Of a stretch of 64,000 bases of DNA, positions 34,428 through 47,496 are shown one piece after another (position 1 is the first letter of the stretch; each line of letters opens with the position of its first letter). This DNA is from Tillus elongatus. Its lineage: Eukaryota; Arthropoda; Insecta; Coleoptera; Cleridae. The position numbers and the translations under genes were made by a program. The stretch lies in contig OZ023270.1 in assembly GCA_964006375.1 (NCBI GenBank), positions 74,148,891-74,212,890 of the forward strand, given 5' to 3'. The notes under the pieces are model-generated. The model did no database searches. It was not told where the DNA came from and was given only the letters and a program-made list of their open reading frames with translations.

Positions 34428-34792
34428 TTTATGCCGCACACCATGGTAGAAAATAATTTCCAGGAACAATTTTCCGTTAATATTTGGGTTGGAATTGTGA
34501 GTAACCACCTCATTGGGCCTCTTGTTTTTCCCCATAGGCTTAATGGGGAACAACACCAACATGTTCTATGAACTTTTAGAGGAAGTTCAAATTAGGGAAA
34601 GATGTCGTATGTGGTATATGCACGACGGTGCTCGACCACAGTTCAGTCTAGTTGCGCATCAATTTTTGAATCGAAATTACCCTAATCATTGGATTGGAAG
34701 AGGAGGCCAACAACCATGGCCTCCTCGATCACCTAACATGAATCCTTTTGATATTTACTGCAGTCTTTGAATGATGATCTGGGGTTATGACT
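34428..34792 (+). pseudogene. Tc1/mariner-type transposase fragment
   Basis: The reading is MVENNFQEQFSVNIWVGIVS, NHLIGPLVFPHRLNGEQHQH, a frameshift near 34565, YELLEEVQIRERCRMWYMHD, GARPQFSLVAHQFLNRNYPN, HWIGRGGQQPWPPRSPNMNP and FDIYC. The DG.RP motif (second Asp) and the FD position (third acidic) are 41 residues apart by my count, the same spacing as in the other families here. Both ends are truncated. Confidence 0.75.
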
Positions 34793-35752
34793 ACAGACTA
34801 GTATACAATTTCTAAACACATTCATATTGAATTATATCAACAGTCAATAAATGACTGTTTAAACTCGGATGTTGGCAATTGGTTACTGCAGCCATTAACT
34901 GATGCCATTGAATATTTTTACTACAAAAACAGATACGCTGATTAATATAGGATCTAACTTACAGCTATTATTCTCATGACATATTTAAATGTAAAAACAT
35001 TATGATGTTAACATCATTAACATCTATATACTTGTTTCATCTGTACATTCATAAAAACAAGTGAAAATTTATAAATACCACTGGAGAAACAAAATGTTTT
35101 CCATCTAAAAAAACATCAGCACTCTTTCTTTAAGAAGTTACCAACTTATGGATATTGGTTTTTGCACAACCAGTTGTCCTGAAACTGGAAAAAAAAACAA
35201 CTAAAGACCATCTTGATCAGTAATTGTTTCTAGAATTAAAATGAATTGTATGTAGCTGCACTGTAAATTTGTGTTTTTGTTGTTGTAATGTTGAATCAAT
35301 TCGATTTTTAGATCTTAGGCACTATTTTTAAGTACTCTTGTAATAAAGACTGATGTTTTTTTATTTTTCCGACTTGTCTGATTTACAATCATTTGTATCT
35401 GATGGACCAAATACAGATTCTTATTATTAATAATATTATGATTATTAAAGTAACTGGCTGTACTGTATTTATGTCAATCAATTTTTGATTGTCTTTTTGA
35501 CCAGAAATTCTGGTAAAGTTTTCCTGTCATCTAAATCTTAATAATTCAAAGTTATGGTTTTGACCACAGAGCACAGCTAAATTTATATGATTAAAGTCTA
35601 TTTTTAAAGTGGTGTGCTAGTTAATTGAATTTGGGCTTTGCAAATCATAAAATAGGTGGTGATAGGTTAACAGTTCATACATACGAAGTTGTTAATAATG
35701 TTCATCAATGTATGAAACAAGAGCTTACAACATTTTGAAACAACTGCCTCAA
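34793..35752. other. Transposon tail and unassigned sequence
   Basis: 34793-34945 may be the frame-shifted end of the transposase (a 'ggttactgcagccattaact' stretch). The rest is AT-rich with no supported gene. Confidence 0.4.
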
Positions 35753-35975
35753 GAAACTAAATTTTCTTTTGGAACACGCTACAAGATTTTAAATAAAAAC
35801 TTGATACATAAAAGCACATCCCAAAGAAACAAACACAGTTCAATATCTTTCCAGATAAATAAATAAAGGTTTGCCCAACTGATGTAGCATATTAAATCGT
35901 TTTCCCATTTATTTATTGGATAACTATATTTGGTCTGATTCAAAACAAGTTTAAAAGTATCTTCTTAGAAACGCC

Positions 35976-36520
35976 CAGTAGTACAGGCAATAGAGAATTT
36001 TTTTCTGCATTAAACTACAGGAGTTATTTTTTTTTGATAGATAGGTTCAGAGTTACGTACTGAATGTGAAAACACAAAATCCTTACAAATTAGGAGGGCG
36101 GAAGTGCTGCCATTTGGAGAAAAACCGTTTCGACCTATATCTCCGTAACTGTGCACTTTGGACCAAAAATGGTAATCATCTTTATTGTAGATAATTGCAT
36201 TTTTCATCTTTTTTGTTAAATAATTTGTTTTGTATCACTCACTGTTTACAACCTATACGACTATTAGCATTCATTTATTGACTTTTTTACCTATATCTTT
36301 GTTAATAATTGTTTAAAAAATAAAATGTTTATAACTTAACTTTTCAATCGACAAATTTTCTAGAACTTTTACTTAAAACTTTTTTTTCTAAAATTATTAT
36401 TAGTGCATTTTCTTAAAAAAAGTTCACTAATGAGAAGAGCCCGACTTTTGAATTTTGAAAAAAAAAATTGAAATAGGCGCTAATTATGCCCCCTAGAACA
36501 CATATCCGGGGTCAGTTTCA

Positions 36521-36601
<81 letters not shown>

Positions 36602-37516
36602 ACCGATAACTCAAAAACTAATAGGCCGATTTTAATTAAATTTGGTGAATACCTTCCTCTTAGAAGTGGCTCGGATAAGTTCGTTAGCCAAGAAAATCGG
36701 CCCAGGCTTTCCTGGAAAATTTTGTGTTTTCTTTCTAAAAAAAATAATATCTCCGGAAATAACAAAGTAAGGTTAACTAAATTCGGTACACGGTTTTATG
36801 TCATTATAGGTAAGTTACCTACCAAAATTTAGGTCTGTAGGTTTAAAGACAAAAAAGTTATAGGCATTTAAAGAAAAATAAATTGGGGTTCTCCTCAAAA
36901 CGTCAAAGTCGCGAATTAAAATTGGTAACATTTACGCAAAGAACCTGAAACTAATATAAGCTATGGAAAGAAAATGTCTCAAGAAGAATGTTTTATAAAG
37001 CCTGAAGTCTTAGCTTCAACCGTCATTGTCCTTCATTTTACTAAAATATTTCCAGAAATATTAGTCGATTGAAAAGTGCAACATTTAAAGCGTTATAACT
37101 TTAAAATATTGATTTTATAAAAAAAGTTTGAAAAAAATTGAAAAGTTAAGTTAGAAGCATTTTATTTTTTAAACATTTATTAACGAAGTTATAGGTAAAA
37201 AAGTCAATAAATAAATGCTAATAGTCGTATAAGTTGTAAACGGTGAGTGATACAAAAAAAATTAACAAAAAAGATGAGAAATGCAATTATCTACGATAAA
37301 GGTCGTTACCATTTTTGGCCTAAAGTGCACGGTTATGGAGATATAGGCCGAAACGGTTTTTCTCAAAATGGCGGCACTTCCGCCCTCCTAATTTGTAAGG
37401 ATTTTGTGTTTTTACATCCAGTACGTCATTCTGGACCTAGGTATCAAAAAAAATAACTCCTGTAGTTTAGTGCATTATGGACAAGAGTAACGGATTCCTC
37501 TATTGCCTGTACTACA
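35976..37516. mobile_element. Foldback element, unit 1
   Basis: Arms of about 430 bp: the left starts 'agtagtacaggcaatagag' and the right ends with its inverse 'ctctattgcctgtactac'. Each arm contains the same open stretch (for example 37247-37456, + : NAIIYDKGRYHFWPKVHGYG), read outward-in on opposite strands. The centre (about 36400-37060) has a (TA)n array and the 'ccgattttaattaaatttgg' segment. No transposase. Confidence 0.8.
36524..36598. repeat. (TA)n array in foldback unit 1
   Basis: 75 bp of TA, at the same place as 38323-38435 in unit 2. Confidence 0.95.
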
Positions 37517-37773
37517 GTGTTTATTAAATAAAATCCATGAGCTTCAGCTTGAAACTAAATTTTCTTTTGGAACACGCTACAAGATTTTAAATAAAAACTT
37601 GATACATAAAAGCACATCCCAAAGAAACAAACACAGTTCAATATCTTTCCAGATAAATAAATAAAGGTTTGCCCAACTGATGTAGCATATTAAATCGTTT
37701 TCCCATTTATTTATTGGATAACTATATTTGGTCTGATTCAAAACAAGTTTAAAAGTATCTTCTTAGAAACGCC

Positions 37774-39353
<1,580 letters not shown>

Positions 39354-39387
39354 GTGTTTATTAAATAAAATCCATGAGCTTCAGCTT

Positions 39388-39875
39388 TTATTTAAATCTC
39401 AGGATACAGCTGCTTTCATCCTATAGGTAATATTACATTTTCACTGCTTTTGGTGTATACAAGGTTTTTCACGATAGCCGTACATTAGAAGTTTATGAAG
39501 TTCACTGATATCCTAAATTTTGAAATTTTGGCAGCGGTCACAATTCGTAATTGTGTTTTATTCTAAAAAATATGTTCAAGGTCACATCACGCCGGAAGTA
39601 GTAATCAACTTTGCTAATTTAAATAGAATGCCCTATTTTTTATTGCATATTGGAATTCTCCATAAAATTTTGTGAAGATTTATATTCGGCTTTACTATCC
39701 CTATCTTCAACTGTTCCAAAGATATTGTGATTTCTCTGTATTTCAGTGATTTTGCAACCTTATTTATAATAGTTTGTATTTCACATCTTTTAAAGATAAA
39801 AGGCTCGAATTTAGAATTTCGTAACTTGTGGGAGGGAGCTTTCATATTATGTGCCTTAAGTTTACCTGTGTCATA
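39388..39875. other. Intergenic, nothing recognised
   Basis: AT-rich sequence with no supported gene, up to a Tc1/mariner-type terminus at 39876. Confidence 0.4.
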
Positions 39876-40745
39876 CAGAGTGTTCTAAATTTAGTTACTA
39901 ACAGACATATTCAACATGGCAAAAGTAATTTTTTTTCAAATAGAACACCTGTGTATTATTAAAAATTCGAGTTCTAAATTTAATTCTACACCGGTTTGAT
40001 ATAAGTTTTTCTATACCTATCTTCAATATGTTGCTTGTTATTAGCATTTTTAGGTAAGAACCTCCTCTTCTAAAGAGTACACGTTAGACTACACAACAAA
40101 TGCAACTGTGATTGTCAGTCAGATAACAAAAGTGATATGATTTCATAAAAATATTTAATGTAATTATTTAAAAAAAATTAAAAACAAATATTAACATTAA
40201 ACAAAAAACTGAACAAAGACAAATAAAAAAAAGTTAATTTAAATTTAAATGCTACGATCACTATAAATGTTCTATGTGACCACCATCTTGGTCAAGGCAC
40301 TGCAAAATTCCACGGTTCATCTCATTCGTAGTAGCTCTTTTGATTTCATTTGGATTCAAATCTCTAAAAGCTCTAATTACACGATTTAAAAGATCCTCTC
40401 TAATTTGCACTGTTGCGTCATACACTTGACTTTTTATACACCCCCAGATATAAAAATCGGCAGGCGTTAAATCAGGAGAGCGGGGACGCCATCTCCAAGG
40501 ACCGTTGGGCCCAATCCACCTGTCTTCAAATAATTGCGTTAAGTGCCAGTAAAGTTCACCAGTGGAGTGGGCAGGCGGGCCGTCTAGCTGATACCAGCAG
40601 CTTTGCCTTATATCTAGTGGTAGACTTGCCAGAAAATTACGGACATATCCCCTTAATAGTTCCAAATACTTTTCACCGTTTAAATTTTCTTCGTAAATTT
40701 CATAAGAGACCTTATTGTCCATAATAATGCAAAGCACATTAAAAC
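39876..40745 (-). mobile_element. Truncated Tc1/mariner-type element 5
   Basis: A terminus 'cagagtgttctaaatttagt' after TA at 39874 is followed by about 380 bp of non-coding sequence and the C-terminal half of a transposase. The 5' half and the opposite terminus are missing. Confidence 0.65.
40261..40737 (-). pseudogene. Tc1/mariner-type transposase, C-terminal half
   Basis: A 158-residue open frame contains NLNGEKYLELLRGYVRNFLA, CWYQLDGPPAHSTG (second catalytic Asp), HLTQLFEDRWIGPNGPWRW, RPRSPDLTPADFYIWGCIKS (third acidic, spacing 41), and it ends QDGGHIEHL. It lacks the DNA-binding half and the first Asp, so it is inactive. The frame itself is uninterrupted, suggesting fairly recent truncation. 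Confidence 0.85.
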
Positions 40746-41559
40746 TAAAATTTGTTTGTAAACGTCCTTCTCTAAATATATTAGTGTATTCTGTAGTAGT
40801 GTGTTACAGATTTTGTGGGTAGATTGTAAGAGATCAAAGTCAGGGAAATAAGTTTTGGTATGTCAAGGAAATCAGGGAAAAGTCAGGAAAATTGATATGC
40901 TGTTTTTACTGGGAACCCTGAATTGCGTTTTCAAAACTCAGTCGTGTTATTTGTCACACAAATCATGTAGATTAATTTATTACAAGACACATGACAAACC
41001 AAGAGCAATTTTACTGCCTAATAGTAATATACATGTTACTTCTATTTCAGAATTTATCACTCAATACCTGGCGGCTGTATTGGTAGGAGTACCATGGCAA
41101 AAACATATCGTACTAGCTTCAGCCCTGGATAGATGATGAAATGTCAGCCACCTACAAAGGAAGTTAACATCTCATCTCATGGTGCAAGGAAGGAGATAGG
41201 CATTTTATCACTGGATGTGTGACGCTAATGCTCACCACCACTTAGGATCAAGAGGACATACACTAATAAGAGGTGAGTACCTATTTGACTACTTGTCAGC
41301 CAACAACATAGACATTGGCAACACAAATAATAAGCCAACATTTATAAACTCAAAAGAGGTATTAGATGTAACCATTGCTGATTGTTTATGACACATACAA
41401 TAACAAACTGGACTGTATCAGATGACCTTCTATGTCCAACCATTAAACCATAAGGTTTGACATATAGGCAGCAATGAGGCATAAAATACTCTTGTCTTTC
41501 TGTACACATAAGTTCACAGTATTTTCACGATAATACACTAAACTATAACTAATCGGTAA
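40746..41559. other. Intergenic, nothing recognised
   Basis: No supported gene; a 93-codon frame at 40855-41136 has no recognisable motif. Confidence 0.4.
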
Positions 41560-41800
41560 TCCTGTGTTGTGGAACCTCAAAAGTAAACAAAGAATCGGGT
41601 AGACTAGGAACGCAGAAATGAACACGCGACAATGTGCACTGTTGCCAGATGAACAAATTTTAAATACAGAAGGAAATCAAGGGGTGAACAAATGTTTTTA
41701 TAATGTAAATCAATGATAATATGATGTCATTGACATACATCAATATTTGACATATATTATGGAAAGCAGTAGGAAAACGTAAATGTAAACAGTAAATTTT

Positions 41801-42062
41801 AAGCCTCGGTGGTCCAGTGGAAGAACGTGTGCCTCTGGACCCAAGGGTATTGGGTTCGATTCCCAGGTTTTCCCTCTCATCTTTGCAGTAAATCAGTTAC
41901 ATCAACATTGTGATTGAGCAAGTTAATGCCCTGCCCAGGGTGCGTGAAGCCGTTTGTCCCGTGCCCATGCGATGTTGGGCACGTTAAAGATCCTTACCCT
42001 CCTTACAGAAAGGAAGGGGTTCGGCAAAATTTCCCGGATGGTGAGGTGAATGAATCAGTTTA
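41801..42062 (+). mobile_element. SINE-like sequence in the left arm
   Basis: A tRNA-like head 'gcctcggtggtccagtgg' carries an A box (TGGTCCAGTGG, 41810-41820) and a B box (GGTTCGATTCC, 41853-41863). It is followed by a body ('cccatgcgatgttgggcacg', 'ggttcggcaaaatttcc') shared with the complete SINE at 63268-63620. Confidence 0.75.
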
Positions 42063-42150
42063 ATAAAGTCAACGAAGCAATTTCCGTTGCGAATTGCTGA
42101 TGATAAATACAACTGTATATGCTCATAGCAGACAGTATCCAATATATATA

Positions 42151-43840
42151 CCTAACCGGCAACAGGCAGTTGAGAGTTTTGCTTCTTATTTTGCAGGATG
42201 TTCTGGTTTCACCTCCACCTCATCACCTACAGCCGCCAGCCTGGCTTCGGGTGACATCATAATGTTTTTTGTTGATGACTTTACAGATGATGAAATTATT
42301 ACAGCTGCTAAAAGAATTAAGGCTAACATGTCCTGTGGAGCTGATCTAGTTCCTGGCTTCTTGGCGCGCGACTGCTTATATGCTTTCTTGACTCCACTTA
42401 AGAAAAATTTTAAACTGATTCTTAGATCTGGAACATTCCCCGCGATTTGGAAGCTGTCACGGGTTTTCCCTGTCTTCAAGGCGGGGGATAGTGGTGATCC
42501 ATCAAACTCCCATACTATGTGTCTTCTGTAAGATTTTCGAGGCCTGCCTTTTTCAGTGAATACTGTTTCACATCCAAAACAGACTCTCTATTTCTCAGCA
42601 TGGTTTCATTCCAGGGAGATCGACTAACGAATTTAGTTGATGCTACACAGTTCATTGCATCCGCTCTCGACCGCTCTTCACAGCTTGATGTTGTGTATAC
42701 TGATCTATCTAAGGCCTTCGATTGTCTAAATCACTCTGTTTTTGACAGGATGAGGGCTATCGGATTCTCTGAGGGCTTGCTTGGCTTATTCAGATCTTAC
42801 CTGAATAGAAGGAGGCAATTTGTTGAGGTTGGTGGCTTCAAATCTAACACCTATCGCATAACTTCGAGAGTGCCGCAGGGTTCTATACTCGGTCCGTTAC
42901 TGTTTAATATATTTATTGACCCAGTTAAACATGTTTTACATGTTCCTTTTTTAATGTATGCAGATGATATTAAAATTTTCGCAAATATTTCGAGTGTTGA
43001 TGACTGTTTGCAGCTTCAGAACTGTCTTCAGATCCTTGATGAATGGTGTTGTCGGAGTGGTCTTTCTATGAATGTTTCCAATTGTTGTGTGATGTCCTTT
43101 ACTCGTAAAAAGCACGCAGTTACTTTTGGGTACAATATATGATCGCCCCGGGACAGTTAAGGACCTTGGAATTGTTTTTGATGGTACTCTATCTTTTAAA
43201 CCACACTATGAGCAGACTGTCAGTTCTGCTTACAAAACTCTTGAGTTTCTAAAAAGAAACAGCAAAAATTTCTCACAGACTGACACCCTACTCCTGCTCT
43301 TTCATTGTTTGGTTAGGTCCCGACTTGAATATGGCTCAGTTGTGTGGGCTCCTACTTATGAGATACATGTGGCAAGTCTAGAATCACTACAAAGGAAATT
43401 TCTAAAATTTCTTAGCTTTCGTGAGGATGGTCGATATCCTCAGGAAAGTTTACTTCTTCGCTTTAGTCTGCAGAGTCTGTCGATGCGCAGGCAGTGCAGT
43501 TTTGTTATATTTTAATACAAACTGGTGAATTCTGTGTTCGATTGCCCCAATCTGCTTCAGCAACTAAATTTCAATGTGCCTCGCGTTGCAGCACGTTTTC
43601 CAGGCACATTCTATCTCCCGACTGCTCGTACGCGATTGCTGCGATCGTCTCCAATTTACCAGATGTGTAATGATTACTCTGTACTGCAAGACCGCCTAGA
43701 TATCTTCTCATGTCATATATTAGAGATAAAAATGTTTTTTAAAGCGATCTAATTTGTGACTCTCTTTTGTGTAGTTTGTTTGTTATTATGTTTTGTGTAT
43801 TGGCCCATCCTTAATTTAATGAATAAATAAATAAATAAAT
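42151..43840 (+). pseudogene. 5'-truncated LINE with RT domain (Jockey/CR1-like)
   Basis: Begins in the pre-RT region (RQQAVESFASYFAGCSGFTS) and carries RT motifs in order: ALDRSSQLDVVYTDLSKAFD (motif A), RVPQGSILGPLLFNIFID (motif B) and FLMYADDIKIFANISSVDDC (YADD, motif C). The thumb/C-terminal part follows: TVKDLGIVFDGTLSFKPHYE, RSRLEYGSVVWAPTYEIHVA and LESLQRKFLKFLSFREDGRY. Frameshifts or stops occur near 42515-42640, 43135 and 43515. It ends in an (AATA)n tail at 43820-43840, the usual mark of target-primed insertion. It interrupts an older inverted duplication. Confidence 0.9.
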
Positions 43841-44484
43841 ATTTTGGAAAGTTGCAATGTTTCATGGTAATGAAGCAATTTCTACTGACAACTGACGATG
43901 ATAAACATAACCGAAAAAATTGCTCAAAATAGGTTTTCCTTCCCTTCGAAGTGTTTGTTTTTATTTTAAGTTCCAACCTTAAATGAGTATAAATAAAAGT
44001 CAGTGAAGTAATTTCCGTTGAAAATTGCTTATGATAAATACAACTATGTATATGATCATAGCAGACAGTATCCAATATATTTTGGAAAGCAGTTATGTTT
44101 AACATCGACAGTTGTCAGCAGAAATTTCTTCATTACCATGAAACATTGCAACTTTCCAAAATATATAGGATACTGTTTGCTATGAGCATATACATTTGTA
44201 TTTATCATCAGCAATTCGCAACGGAAATTGCTTCATTGCCTTTTCTATTACTCATTTAAGGTTGGAACCTAAAATAAAAACAAACACTTCAAAGGGAAAC
44301 TTATTTTGAGCCATTTTTTCGGTTATGTTTATCATCGACAGTTCTCAGTAGAAATTGCTTCATTACCACGAAACATTGCAACTTCCCAAAATATATTGCA
44401 TACTGTCTGCTATGAGCATATACATAGTTGTATTAATCATCAGCAATTCGCAACGGAAATTGCTTCATTGACTTTATTAAACTG

Positions 44485-44752
44485 ATTCATTCACCTCACT
44501 ATCCAGGAAATTTTGCCGAACCACTGCCTTTCTGTAAGGGGGGTAGGGATCTTCAACGTGCCCAATATCACATGGGCACGGGACCGTCAGCTTTACACAC
44601 CCTGAGAAGGGCGGAACGTGCAGTTATTAACTTGCTCAATCACAATGTGTATGTTGCTGCTTTACTTCAAAGGTGAGAGGGGAAACCTGGGAATCGAACC
44701 CAATACCCTTGGGTCCAGAGGCACACGTTCTTTCCGCTGGACCACCGCAGCT
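44485..44752 (-). mobile_element. SINE-like sequence in the right arm
   Basis: Inverse of 41801-42062. On the minus strand it starts 'gagctgcggtggtccagcgg' and includes the intact B box GGTTCGATTCC near 44695. It is part of the inverted duplication. Confidence 0.75.
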
Positions 44753-45127
44753 CAAAATTTACTGTTTACATTTTCCTACTGCTTTCCGTAATATATGTCA
44801 AATATCGATGTATGTCGATGACATCATCTTATCATTTATTTACATTATAAAAATATTTGTTCCTCCCTTGATTTCCTTCTGTTTTTAAAATTTGTTCATC
44901 TGGCAACAGTGCACATCGTCACGTGTTCATTTCTGCGTTCCGAATCTACCCGATTTTTTGGTTACTTCTGAGGTTTCTACCACACAGTGTTGCAAACTAA
45001 TCAAATAAATATTGTCTTTCCGTATATCTAGTTATACTGTTATATGGATACGAAGTTCAGTTCACAATTGAAAAAGTCTGAAAAAGAAGTTCAAGAAACC
45101 ATGTGGTCAACACGTTGCTGTATATGC

Positions 45128-45856
45128 TAGGGCTGGGAATCGAATACGAATAGTTCGAATATTCAAATACGAATTATTTCAACGAGAGTGTATTCGAATA
45201 TATTCGAATACTTCACGAATATTCGAATACTCCACGAATATTCGAATAATTCGAATAGTCGTGAAGCTGTCGGAACGAATATTCGAATAGACAAACGGAT
45301 AAAAAATATAAAACTTATATCGATAACTGCGGCGAATGGAATGTCGTTATTGGCATCATAAATTATTAATATGTAATTTGTACACCATCTACTAAGCACA
45401 TTATCAGCTTGAAACGAAAATACACGGGATGCAGATTTATTTATTTATTTATATATGTACTTACAAATAACGTAAATATGACTAAAAAGCTAACTGCTGT
45501 TATGATAAGCACAATGAAACCGACATAATAATCGTCATTAATTTTTCTAAAATAAACAATGAAACATTTCCGGAATTATTTGAAAGTTAAGAATTAAATA
45601 GCTAATTTTCTAGGAAACAGAGGCAGATTCAAAAAATGATAACGAGACACATTCATGAGCTTAGGGGAGTGTTTATTACTGTGCGAATATTCAAATACTC
45701 TGCGAATATTCGAATATTTAAATACTCCATCAATATTCGAATACTCCACGAATATTAGAATACTCCAAAAATATTCGAATACTCGAATAATTCGAATAGT
45801 CATGAAGCTTTCGGAACGAATATTCGAATACACAAACGGATAAATTCCCAGCGCTA
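45128..45856. mobile_element. hAT-type MITE with 8-bp TSD
   Basis: Perfect 8-bp direct repeat 'gtatatgc' at 45120-45127 and 45857-45864. Termini are TAGGGCTGGGAAT and the inverse of TAGCGCTGGGAAT, which with the 8-bp duplication is diagnostic of hAT-superfamily elements. Both ends carry arrays of 'gaatattcgaata(c)' units (45150-45290 and 45680-45830). The centre is AT-rich and non-coding. Confidence 0.85.
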
Positions 45857-46033
45857 GTATATGCCTCAGTGAACATACAAACACTTAGTTTGCTTGCCAG
45901 ATAGCAACTGATTGCTTGAGACTACAATTTAGACGTGTCTCTGATCAGAGTTGCTTGGATATGTCCCATGTTGCCGATCGGAGTCATCCGGAGCAAATGT
46001 GTTAATCTACCTTTAAAAAAAACAATGTAACTT

Positions 46034-47005
46034 TCATGTTAGATTCATGTAATCTACAGCTGTCCTGCGAAAACTATCTATAACATTCTCTTTTGCACCT
46101 CTTTTCACTAAATGTTCATAAACATTTGTACGATTGTTTCTTGCTGCACAGTGTAATGCAGTGAATCCTTTGTCAGCAATAGCGTTTATATCAAACTCGA
46201 GTTCATTTAAAATATAATCAATCATTTCGATACTGCTTTGACTGGCTGCTAGATGTAACAGATTAAAACCAGCACTATTATAATAATTCACAAATGCCTT
46301 GTTTGCAATCAGCAACTTAGAAATGTCTATATTATTTCCTAATACAGCCTCATGTAGAGGTATATTTCCACAACTGTCCTGACTATTTACGTCACCTATT
46401 AAGTCACATAATTCCTTGACAATTTCTATACTACCATGTAGGGCAGCTATATGAAGTCCAGTTCGTCCATTGTTAGTTCTTGCATGAATGTCTGCTTTAT
46501 ATTGTAAAAGTAACCTCAGAATTTCAACATCACCTTCACGACAGACGAGATGAAAAGCCATCCAGCCATCTTTGTTCTTATAATTCACTAATGCACCACT
46601 TTGTAGTAACAGTTCAACTACTTTGTAACTGTCTTCTTGAATCTTTGTACAAGCAAGCATTAGGGGTGTCCAGTCAGCACGTTTCAAAGCATTCACTTCA
46701 GCACCCTTCGAAAGTAGTAATTCTACACTGTCATACCTAGCAAATTGTGCAGCTTCATGTAAGGCAGTTTTGTTATCATTATTTTTACAGTCGATAACAG
46801 TTGGTTCAAAAGTATCTATGAGATACTGCAGCAGTTCGATATGACCATTTTGAGCAGCATGGTGCAGTATGGTATCACCTGTTTTCTCATACTTTAGCTC
46901 TGTCCAGTGATGATTCGAATATTTTTCTTTAAATTTTCTGATAGGTTCTACAATTCCAGTGAGTGTTTCTTTTAGGATTCTGGAGACTTCTTGTTTACTT
47001 AACAT
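46034..47005 (-). CDS. ANKRD16: Ankyrin repeat domain-containing protein 16
   Basis: An uninterrupted 323-residue frame starts MLSKQEVSRI. Residues ~43-310 form eight to nine ankyrin repeats (TILHHAAQNGHIELLQYLID; TALHEAAQFARYDSVELLLS; ADWTPLMLACT; NKDGWMAFHLVCREGDVEIL; TGLHIAALHGSIEIVKELCD; TALHCAARNNRTNVYEHLVK). The blocks LKRADWTPLMLACT and NKDGWMAFH..CREGD are close to what I recall of vertebrate ANKRD16, which binds alanyl-tRNA synthetase and accepts misactivated serine on lysine side chains to limit mistranslation. Length (323 versus ~360) and repeat order fit. It has no intron, so it is either a naturally single-exon gene or an intact retrocopy; no poly(A) tail is obvious. I chose the first Met; a diverged duplicate of the start region lies just upstream. 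No TATA box was identified. Confidence 0.82.
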   Translation of the reverse strand: MLSKQEVSRILKETLTGIVEPIRKFKEKYSNHHWTELKYEKTGDTILHHAAQNGHIELLQYLIDTFEPTVIDCKNNDNKTALHEAAQFARYDSVELLLSKGAEVNALKRADWTPLMLACTKIQEDSYKVVELLLQSGALVNYKNKDGWMAFHLVCREGDVEILRLLLQYKADIHARTNNGRTGLHIAALHGSIEIVKELCDLIGDVNSQDSCGNIPLHEAVLGNNIDISKLLIANKAFVNYYNSAGFNLLHLAASQSSIEMIDYILNELEFDINAIADKGFTALHCAARNNRTNVYEHLVKRGAKENVIDSFRRTAVDYMNLT

Positions 47006-47065
47006 TTTGGGGGGTTAATTGTGTCAAATTTGTTTTATTAACAGCAAATAAGTTCAATCATTCCC

Positions 47066-47117
47066 CTGAGTGTTTCTTTCAGGATTCTGGAGACTGCTTG
47101 TTAGTTAACACTTCTTT
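47066..47117 (-). repeat. Partial duplicate of the ANKRD16 start region
   Basis: On the minus strand 'cagtctccagaatcctgaaa' + 'gaaacactcaggggaat' closely match codons 6-18 of the gene (46950-46990). The duplicate lacks a good ATG and reaches a TGA, so it cannot serve as an alternative start. Confidence 0.8.
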
Positions 47118-47119
47118 GT

Positions 47120-47496
47120 TTTATAGACCCTGAATAAGTGTTAATCTAGTGCCTTAAGAAGATATTAAAGAAATAGTGTGAAATTCGTTATTTTTAACCT
47201 ATATGTTTTGCTTTCATCTTAATGATTTTAATTGTTTTCAAATTACTTCACATCTTCATAATACACCATATTATATTATTTATAGAATTAGGTTATGTTA
47301 TATGATTTATGTCATGTCTTCTTTTTCCTTCTCAAATAATTTCGGCAAGAATTCAAGGAGCATACAGCCACAGCATAGGGAATTTGCAATGGTCAATCAG
47401 GGTCCAGAAAGAAATACAAAGAGAGAAAGCTATCTTCCATTTTTTTCAACATTGGCGCGCATCTTGAATTCAAAAATGTAACTCCAATTATTAAAA
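47120..47496. other. ANKRD16 upstream region
   Basis: Presumed promoter/5' flank of the minus-strand gene; no clear core promoter motif was recognised. Confidence 0.4.

Larger units (their letters stand above)
41560..44990. repeat. Large inverted duplication (~870-bp arms) split by a LINE
   Basis: Left arm = 41560-42150 plus 43841-44110; right arm = 44120-44990. Read inward from both ends the two arms match throughout: the acccgatt.../...aatcgggt outer part, a SINE-like segment, then 'gaagcaatttccgttgcgaa' and 'atgctcatagcagacagtat', and a 'gttgcaatgtttc' unit repeated within the arm. The left arm is interrupted by the LINE at 42151-43840. Arms are diverged by several percent, so this is older than the 36-39 kb duplication. 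Confidence 0.85.

Noticed and set aside
37247..37456. 60-70-residue frame (NAIIYDKGRYHFWPKVHGYG) present four times at 36.0, 37.2, 37.7 and 39.1 kb
   Set aside because: It lies in the arms of a foldback element, so each copy is a mirror or duplicate of the others. There is no start context or recognisable domain, and substitutions show no clear coding bias by eye.
41801..41875. A true tRNA gene at 41.8 kb
   Set aside because: A and B boxes are present, but a proper cloverleaf with a matching acceptor stem cannot be drawn; it is a SINE head.
46034..47005. Ankyrin gene as a bacterial or viral acquisition
   Set aside because: The specific ADWTPLM and NKDGW blocks fit the animal ANKRD16 family; nothing suggests transfer.
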